11,476 nt of DNA from Rhodothermales bacterium. Its GTDB lineage: Bacteria > Bacteroidota > Rhodothermia > Rhodothermales > UBA10348. Location of the stretch: positions 1 through 11,476 of the forward strand of contig JAURGV010000053.1 of the NCBI GenBank assembly GCA_030833605.1. Direction: 5' to 3'. Each line of letters opens with the position of its first letter. Within the stretch, counting starts at the first letter, position 1. Below, one piece after another: positions 6,997 through 11,476 of this stretch. The notes below the pieces were generated by a model. It made no database searches. It was not told the DNA's origin and saw only the letters and a list, made by a program, of their open reading frames with translations. A program made the translations under genes and the position numbers.

Positions 6997-9171
6997 TTAC
7001 GTGATCACTTCTCCAAACTCTAGGTCTTCGCCGGCTAATACGTACACGGTAGTTGGTAGATTAGCCGTTTTTTCGAGCAGGGTTGGGTAATATTTGTCAA
7101 AGTCTTTTGTCGGAGCAGCCATTCCCAAAAACACCAAGTCGGCAGAGGAAGAGGATTCCTGCAGGATTTGAGGAAATGATTTTCCATTGGATACAATAAC
7201 TTCCATGTGTGCACCCGTTCTCGAAGCCAACAATACCTCTTCAAGGTTGTTTAAAGCACCTTCAGACGCTTGATCAGTGGGGACAACCATTTTAATCGTG
7301 ACGGTCGCACCCCTCCATTCAAGACTCGTACCGAGTAGCCAAGACAAAATGAGCATAAGCGCGCCATTTCCTTTTAGGCCACCCCACCAAACGTCTATGT
7401 TTTTGTGAGCACCGAACCCTTTGGACTCATTGAATCGAATAATAATGGAGTTGCGTTTGGCGGCATGAAAACGGCTCACCATCGCACAGTACTCCTTGAC
7501 GCGTTCCGTGTCTTCGGACGCACCCAGAACAACGGTATTGGGCGCGAGCGTGCCCAAGCCGTACATATCAACTAACGAAGCGGCACCACCATAAGGGTCG
7601 TTTGATTTCGCTATCCGAACCAGCGCTTGTACGCCCTGTTTGTCCATGTAATCGTAAATGCCCTGAGTCATTTTTTCGATTCTGGAAGAGGTGATGTTGG
7701 GGCCACCAAGGACCGTCGAGACCGTTAACAATCCTCTGTTATGGGAAAGAGAGGAAGCAAATTGGATCAGATACCACCGTTTAGTTGGCGCTCCCGACAA
7801 CACCAAAAGATGAGGCCGCCAGTTCTTCGCATCCACATTACTGCGCAATCGGAGTAGGCCGGTCCGGGTTAGGTTGAACCAAATTCCGCTTCGAACATCG
7901 CCCCAAGCGGACCGTAATTCTTGCCTTTCCAACCAGAAATAGATCACAATCACGATCGCAATGGCGGCCGCGGTTGCCATCGGATTAATCAGAAACATCA
8001 CCAGCGTACAGCCTACCGCGCCAGCTAAAGAAAACATCCAGTGGACCTTGAAATTAGGTCTGAAGGAAGGATTTCCGAGAAACCCTTCCAGCGCAGCTGT
8101 GATGTTCAATACGCCGTACGTGGTCAAGAAGAACATGGTCAGGATCGGCGCTATCATGTCCAGATCAGCTAAAAGAACGGTTATGATAGCTAAGGCGAAC
8201 GTGAACGCTGTGCCCATTCTGGGTTCGTCGTCTTCGCCATGGCCCTGACCCAAAAAGCTCAAGAACTTTGGGATAACTCCGTCGCGCGCAATGGCTTGCA
8301 GAACACGAGGAGCGCCTAATATGCTCCCCAGCGCACTAGATAGCGTAGCTCCCCAGACCCCCATGATGATCGCGTCACCCCAAAAAGAAATCTTCCGCAT
8401 AATTAGCGGATCGTTAATTAGCTGATCCGGGGTAGCCCGCGCAGTCAAAATGATTGGTATAACCATGTATATGAGGTATCCCACACCAATTGCGGCTAAC
8501 GTTCCAATGGGAATGGACTTGCTTGGGTTGGCCAAGTCTCCCGACATGTTCACACCCGCCATAATTCCTGTGACGGCGGGGAAAAACACGGCAAATACCA
8601 CCCAGAATCCAACTGATTCGGCCTGGGAAGAAACCGCTGGAAGCGTTGAGGGCTCTAGTGGACTGCCAAATATCAACGAGAGCAGTGACACACCGATGGC
8701 AGCCATGATCACATATTGCGTTTTGATAGCCGTTTTTGCCGATTTAATGGCTAAAATGGTAACCAAAGAGGTCGTAATCAGGGCAACAATTTTTTCGTCG
8801 AGATTGGGGAATACCCTAACCACGCTTTCCGCAAAACCGATGGTATACAAGGCGACGGAGAGGGCTTGGGCGATGTACAATGGAATCCCAACAGCTCCCC
8901 CGGCTTCAATACCTAGTGAGCGGGAAATCATGTAATAAGCTCCGCCCGTTCGTACGCGTTGATCGGTAGCAATCGAAGAAATCGACAGTCCCGTCAGCAA
9001 CGTGATGGACGTAGAGAGCGTGACGATCATAAACGTCCCCATCAACCCGACATTTCCAACAACCCAACCAAAGCGCAAATACATGATTACGCCCAAGATG
9101 GTCAGAATGGACGGTGTAAATACACCTCCAAAGGTTCCAAATCCCTTTTGAGGGGTGCTGCTTTCTGTCAC
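6997..9171 (-). CDS. SLC12-type cation-chloride cotransporter homologue (APC superfamily)
   Basis: A 724-residue inner-membrane protein with two parts. Residues about 15-420 form an APC-fold transporter of roughly 12 membrane segments, opening with GTFGGVFTPSILTILGVIMY, a signature of the Na-K-Cl cotransporter branch, where TM1 is broken around GVIMYLRFG. GGAYYMISRSLG (76-87) and GVNMSGDLANPSKSIPIGT (206-224) also fit that branch. Residues about 450-724 form the soluble C-terminal domain of SLC12 proteins, including IDVWWGGLKGNGALMLIL (592-609) and a stretch resembling a universal-stress-protein fold near the end. Bacterial members are often annotated Na-K-Cl cotransporter or amino acid permease; the true ions or solutes are not predictable here. 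Start is GTG at 9171; an in-frame TAG lies just upstream and no strong ribosome-binding site is visible. lysA follows downstream. Confidence 0.88.
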   Translation of the reverse strand: MTESSTPQKGFGTFGGVFTPSILTILGVIMYLRFGWVVGNVGLMGTFMIVTLSTSITLLTGLSISSIATDQRVRTGGAYYMISRSLGIEAGGAVGIPLYIAQALSVALYTIGFAESVVRVFPNLDEKIVALITTSLVTILAIKSAKTAIKTQYVIMAAIGVSLLSLIFGSPLEPSTLPAVSSQAESVGFWVVFAVFFPAVTGIMAGVNMSGDLANPSKSIPIGTLAAIGVGYLIYMVIPIILTARATPDQLINDPLIMRKISFWGDAIIMGVWGATLSSALGSILGAPRVLQAIARDGVIPKFLSFLGQGHGEDDEPRMGTAFTFALAIITVLLADLDMIAPILTMFFLTTYGVLNITAALEGFLGNPSFRPNFKVHWMFSLAGAVGCTLVMFLINPMATAAAIAIVIVIYFWLERQELRSAWGDVRSGIWFNLTRTGLLRLRSNVDAKNWRPHLLVLSGAPTKRWYLIQFASSLSHNRGLLTVSTVLGGPNITSSRIEKMTQGIYDYMDKQGVQALVRIAKSNDPYGGAASLVDMYGLGTLAPNTVVLGASEDTERVKEYCAMVSRFHAAKRNSIIIRFNESKGFGAHKNIDVWWGGLKGNGALMLILSWLLGTSLEWRGATVTIKMVVPTDQASEGALNNLEEVLLASRTGAHMEVIVSNGKSFPQILQESSSSADLVFLGMAAPTKDFDKYYPTLLEKTANLPTTVYVLAGEDLEFGEVIT

Positions 9172-9222
9172 GAAATAGAAGGGCTAATGGTCAAATCAAT
9201 GGGGCGATAAGTATACGGCAAG

Positions 9223-9258
9223 ACGACAATTAAAATGTCGTGCCCCTCACGAGGTGAG
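9223..9258. repeat. Two adjacent inverted repeats between the SLC12-type gene and the VTT gene
   Basis: ACGACA/TGTCGT (9223-9228 and 9236-9241) has a 7-base AT spacer. CTCAC/GTGAG (9246-9250 and 9254-9258) has a 3-base spacer and abuts the TGA stop of the upstream gene. On the minus strand they follow the VTT reading frame and precede the SLC12-type start by 52-87 bases. No T-run follows either, so they make a weak terminator; the first could be an operator. The 87-base gap holds nothing else I recognise. Confidence 0.3.
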
Positions 9259-9840
9259 TCAACTATGCTTTTCTGTATCCTGAGAAAGGCTCGAAAATGC
9301 CGTTTTCCATTGATTCATAGCGATCGCGTAATGGGTCAAGAGCGAAGCATTTTTTATGGTTCTGTTGGTTTTTACCGGGCCCGGATCGAAACCACTCCCA
9401 TCTGATAGAACTTCGTCCAGACGCTTTTTAACAGAGGTCAACGTCGCGACGCGGAATCTCACCATCAGTACCCCCACGAATACATAAATGGGTAATTGGA
9501 AGAGCCATCTAGGCCAATATTCCCACTTGATGAGACGCTTTGTCCTAGCAACCCATCGCATGCGACCGTTGTGGCTGAAAAGCGGTATTCCAACGTGGAT
9601 CATCCCATAAATGAACGCAATAAAGCCGACCAAAACATAAACGGCAATCGATTCATAGTTGGTCCACAAATCAAGAATTTGATTGCCCATCACCGTAGAA
9701 AGCCCGACAATTAGTGGCGTCCAAATAACCGTTCCAATCAGAAATAGTCCAACAAATTTCCAAAAAGGGGCCTTTAATACGCCTGCTGCGACATACGTTG
9801 GAAATCGGGATCCCGGAACGATCCGACTGATTAGGACCAC
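9259..9840 (-). CDS. DedA/VTT membrane domain, C-terminal part, separated from its N-terminal part by an in-frame TAG
   Basis: The 193 residues continue the VTT (SNARE-associated/DedA) domain begun in the upstream frame. SRIVPGSRFPTYVAAGVLK corresponds to the conserved (G/S)RF(I/V)PGxR segment of DedA proteins, and TVIWTPLIVGLSTVMG is the following helix. Further membrane segments lie near residues 65-85 and 113-130; the last sits in WEYWPRWLFQLP. About 60 polar residues end the protein. The frame is the same as that of the upstream reading frame, with only TAG and three codons between. If translated separately, the GTG at 9840 could reinitiate, with AGGG in the preceding bases, but the fragment would lack the first half of the VTT fold. 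DedA-family proteins move or scramble lipid carriers across the inner membrane. This half is unlikely to work alone. Confidence 0.75.
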   Translation of the reverse strand: MVLISRIVPGSRFPTYVAAGVLKAPFWKFVGLFLIGTVIWTPLIVGLSTVMGNQILDLWTNYESIAVYVLVGFIAFIYGMIHVGIPLFSHNGRMRWVARTKRLIKWEYWPRWLFQLPIYVFVGVLMVRFRVATLTSVKKRLDEVLSDGSGFDPGPVKTNRTIKNASLLTHYAIAMNQWKTAFSSLSQDTEKHS

Positions 9841-9849
9841 TTTAGTACC

Positions 9850-9852
9850 CTA
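9850..9852 (-). other. In-frame TAG interrupting the hydrolase-VTT fusion gene
   Basis: Reading through this codon joins the two frames without a shift and gives a 618-residue protein. The codon falls between the VTT glycine/GD motif half and the PGxR half. A single C-to-T change from CAG (Gln) would create it. TAG also ends the PpiD-like, sigma-like and rpmA genes here, so the code is not generally reassigned. Confidence 0.9.
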
Positions 9853-11115
9853 GTTTTGGAACCAGATCTTTCCACGTTCCAGTTTTCTGGCCGAGATGAG
9901 CCATAAAAATGGGGGGTAGGTAACGATACGGGCTCCCATAAGTCGCCCCGCAGCATAGAGGGTAATGTCACCTCCGAAAATGCCCACAAACGTCGCGGCA
10001 AGGGCTTGATCAAATTCGAGACTACCCCGGGCTACTAAAAGTCCTGCCCCAATGGCAGCAATATCCTCACTAAGTAAAGTGGATAGTGCGATTAATCTCA
10101 ACAATACGAACAAGGCCCCACCCACGGCGCGTGGATAACGGGATGGGTGAAAAGGTTCGTTTGAGCGAGCAAGTGCGTCCCCTGAAACAGCGCTATACGG
10201 GGTCACCTGATTCGAATCTACCCGTTCAATCCATTGTTGGACCCAAGCAGACAGTGTGTCAGCATGGGATACGGGAATATCGTGCCCGGCCAATTCCATG
10301 GCCTTGAGTTCACTTTGCGGTAGAATGCGGTGGTGTTCAAGCGCGCTTGAATAGGATACCTGGTCGTCGTTGGTGCCGTGAATAATCTGAACCGGCCCCC
10401 TAAATCCACCCAAGTACGCCCTGATAGGGCGTTGATCGGATTCTAGCCAGTTTAAGGCGTATGCAAGGTTACGGGGACTTCGGTCAAATAGGCCAAAGTG
10501 GGGAATGGCTTCTGATTTGAACCAGATTAAAGCAACTTGCAGCGCGTAAAGTGACCGATTTAGATAGTATTCGCCCAGTAATTCTAATTCTTGGACGCCA
10601 TACGCAGAAAGCATGGTGACCGATTTGAGTTGATGCGGTGCGCTGTGCATCCAGTTGCTGGCCACTATTCCGGAAGACGAATAGGCGATAACATGCGCCG
10701 AATCGATAGACAATGAATCCAAGAGCAGAGATAAATAAGCGGCTTGGTTTCTGAACGAATGGTCCGTCAAATCGCCGTTTAGGCCACTCAAGCCGGATAA
10801 ATCGGGCGCAATGATGCGGTAGGGAGAACGGATGTTTAACGACTCTACAAGCTTTATCGTGGCCGTCGATCCAGCCCGGTTATCCGGCAAAATCAATACA
10901 GCAGCGCCCTCTTTGTGGTTGTCAATAAAGGCTAGATGAATGCTTTCTTTGATGGGAATTCCGTTATCCAGTTCAGGAAGAAGAATCGTTTCTAGGTTGG
11001 AATCAGCCGGTAAATCTGCAGGTTGTGTCCGAATCCCATGAGAACCAGCTAGGAGTATTGCGTAAGCAATAAGCAGCCACATTCTCCTTGATTTGCGATT
11101 CGGGACTTTCGTCAC
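9850..11115 (-). CDS. Anchored alpha/beta hydrolase fused to the first half of a DedA/VTT domain, ending at an in-frame TAG
   Basis: Residues 1-10 are basic (RKSRR) and 12-25 hydrophobic, suggesting a signal anchor that places the next domain outside the cytoplasm. Residues about 50-298 are an alpha/beta hydrolase: strand-plus-loop ILLPELDNG, LILPDN, APDLSGLSG, the nucleophile elbow AYSSSG (Ser146), HGTNDD with likely acid Asp250, and AGHDI with His278. The elbow is unusual, A-x-S-x-S instead of G-x-S-x-G. Residues about 330-421 begin a VTT/DedA domain: SEDIAAIGAGLLVARG and GIFGGDITLYAAGRLMG, carrying the conserved acidic residue and the GD-Y-GR motif. The frame then stops at TAG inside this domain. 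Start is GTG at 11115; the ATG at 11082 has AAGGAG only one base before it, too close. A role in lipid or cell-envelope turnover fits the architecture but is inference. Confidence 0.78.
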   Translation of the reverse strand: MTKVPNRKSRRMWLLIAYAILLAGSHGIRTQPADLPADSNLETILLPELDNGIPIKESIHLAFIDNHKEGAAVLILPDNRAGSTATIKLVESLNIRSPYRIIAPDLSGLSGLNGDLTDHSFRNQAAYLSLLLDSLSIDSAHVIAYSSSGIVASNWMHSAPHQLKSVTMLSAYGVQELELLGEYYLNRSLYALQVALIWFKSEAIPHFGLFDRSPRNLAYALNWLESDQRPIRAYLGGFRGPVQIIHGTNDDQVSYSSALEHHRILPQSELKAMELAGHDIPVSHADTLSAWVQQWIERVDSNQVTPYSAVSGDALARSNEPFHPSRYPRAVGGALFVLLRLIALSTLLSEDIAAIGAGLLVARGSLEFDQALAATFVGIFGGDITLYAAGRLMGARIVTYPPFLWLISARKLERGKIWFQN

Positions 11116-11142
11116 AACGTGATTGATTTTTGTTGGAAACTA

Positions 11143-11158
11143 CGTAAGCTTGCTAACG
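11143..11158. promoter_or_regulatory. Imperfect inverted repeat between the hydrolase-VTT gene and the cupin gene
   Basis: CGTAAGC and GCTAACG pair at 6 of 7 positions around TT, 28 bases upstream of the hydrolase start and about 118 upstream of the cupin start. It may be an operator serving either gene, but a match of this size can arise by chance. Confidence 0.2.
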
Positions 11159-11201
11159 ACTTCGTTTGATCCAAAATACTTAAAAAGGGGAGGTTGTCTT
11201 G

Positions 11202-11225
11202 ATGACGCAATGCCTTTACCTTTGA
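11202..11225 (+). other. Possible leader peptide MTQCLYL ahead of the cupin gene
   Basis: A seven-codon frame (ATG to TGA) is preceded by AAGGGGAGG with 8 bases between, the strongest ribosome-binding site on the plus strand of this window. It ends 50 bases before the cupin start. It could be a translated upstream frame that regulates the cupin, or a chance match. No terminator or antiterminator pair is evident after it. Confidence 0.2.
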
Positions 11226-11275
11226 AACGGCCGAGCCTTTGAATAAACGTTTCCCATCACTAAATCGGAAAGCTA

Positions 11276-11476
11276 ATGTCCAGTCCTGTCACACTTACTT
11301 CCTGGGATGCCATCGAAATGGAAAAACTTTCGCCAACTATCGGAAGGAAGTTAGTTTCGGGTGATCAGGTTATGATTGCACAAGTATTTCTGAATAAAGG
11401 TGCCATCGTACCCAAACATCAACACCACAACGAACAAATAACCTACATTTTGAAGGGATGTTTGCGTTTTTGGATT
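11276..11476 (+). CDS. Small cupin-domain protein, N-terminal part (cut by the right edge)
   Basis: Sixty-seven codons are visible from ATG at 11276, with GGAAAG 3 bases before the start. Residues 46-65 carry the first cupin motif: G-x5-H-x-H-x2-E-x6-G, read as GAIVPKHQHHNEQITYILKG. The two histidines and glutamate are the usual metal ligands. The preceding residues (MIAQVFLNKG) fit the first strands of a single-domain cupin. Such proteins of about 110 residues include dioxygenases, isomerases and many of unknown role; nothing visible fixes the substrate. It is divergent from the hydrolase-VTT gene with 160 bases between. Confidence 0.85.
   Translation, partial: MSSPVTLTSWDAIEMEKLSPTIGRKLVSGDQVMIAQVFLNKGAIVPKHQHHNEQITYILKGCLRFWI

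Noticed and set aside
9838..9852. A frameshift between the two halves of the hydrolase-VTT gene.
   Set aside because: Both halves share one register by coordinate arithmetic, so the break is a stop codon and not an insertion or deletion.
9850..9852. Genome-wide reassignment of TAG to an amino acid.
   Set aside because: TAG is the natural stop of the PpiD-like gene, the sigma-like gene and rpmA in the same window.
1..11476. Mobile elements, CRISPR arrays, toxin-antitoxin or defence genes.
   Set aside because: No transposase, integrase, direct-repeat array or paired small toxin-like genes were found; all sizeable frames fit housekeeping or transport families.

Overview
The window carries ordinary chromosomal housekeeping genes of a Gram-negative-type bacterium. 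No phage, plasmid, insertion sequence, tRNA, rRNA or CRISPR signal was seen. Protein style suggests the Bacteroidota/Rhodothermota/Balneolota side of the tree: a long membrane-anchored parvulin ending in a DNRR-type tail, an L21 with a Lys/Ala-rich tail, and the N-terminal pattern of PhoH. That placement is an impression from remembered families, not a search result. Base composition looks even across the window.

Layout, left to right. Positions 1-205 (-) hold the N-terminus of a PhoH-like ATPase, divergent from dapF (260-1135, +), the diaminopimelate epimerase. A perfect bidirectional terminator (1160-1193) separates dapF from a convergent minus-strand block. In its own transcription order that block is rplU (L21), rpmA (L27), an intrinsic terminator, a sigma-28-like gene that lacks region 2, a long hairpin, and a membrane-anchored PpiD/SurA-type peptidyl-prolyl isomerase. 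A short divergent region with two tandem palindromes separates rplU from a FAH-family hydrolase (4941-5666, +). Facing that gene are lysA (5709-6935, -) and, upstream of lysA on the same strand, an SLC12-type cation-chloride cotransporter homologue (6997-9171, -). Next comes a minus-strand gene fusing an N-terminally anchored alpha/beta hydrolase to a DedA/VTT membrane domain, interrupted by one in-frame TAG (9850-9852). The window ends in a divergent cupin gene cut off at the right edge (11276 onward, +).

How the genes work together. dapF and lysA encode the last two steps of lysine synthesis (LL-DAP to meso-DAP, then meso-DAP to L-lysine). They lie about 4.6 kb apart on opposite strands and are not an operon. 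rplU-rpmA is the usual pair of large-subunit protein genes. The parvulin probably assists folding of exported proteins at the outer face of the inner membrane. The remaining genes (FAH hydrolase, SLC12 transporter, hydrolase-VTT fusion, cupin) show no clear common pathway.

The two points most worth a second look are the sigma factor without region 2, whose only well-placed start lies inside the rpmA terminator, and the single amber codon that splits the hydrolase-VTT fusion without changing frame. Neither amounts to a clear new system. No intergenic stretch exceeds about 270 bases, and all the larger ones are described below.
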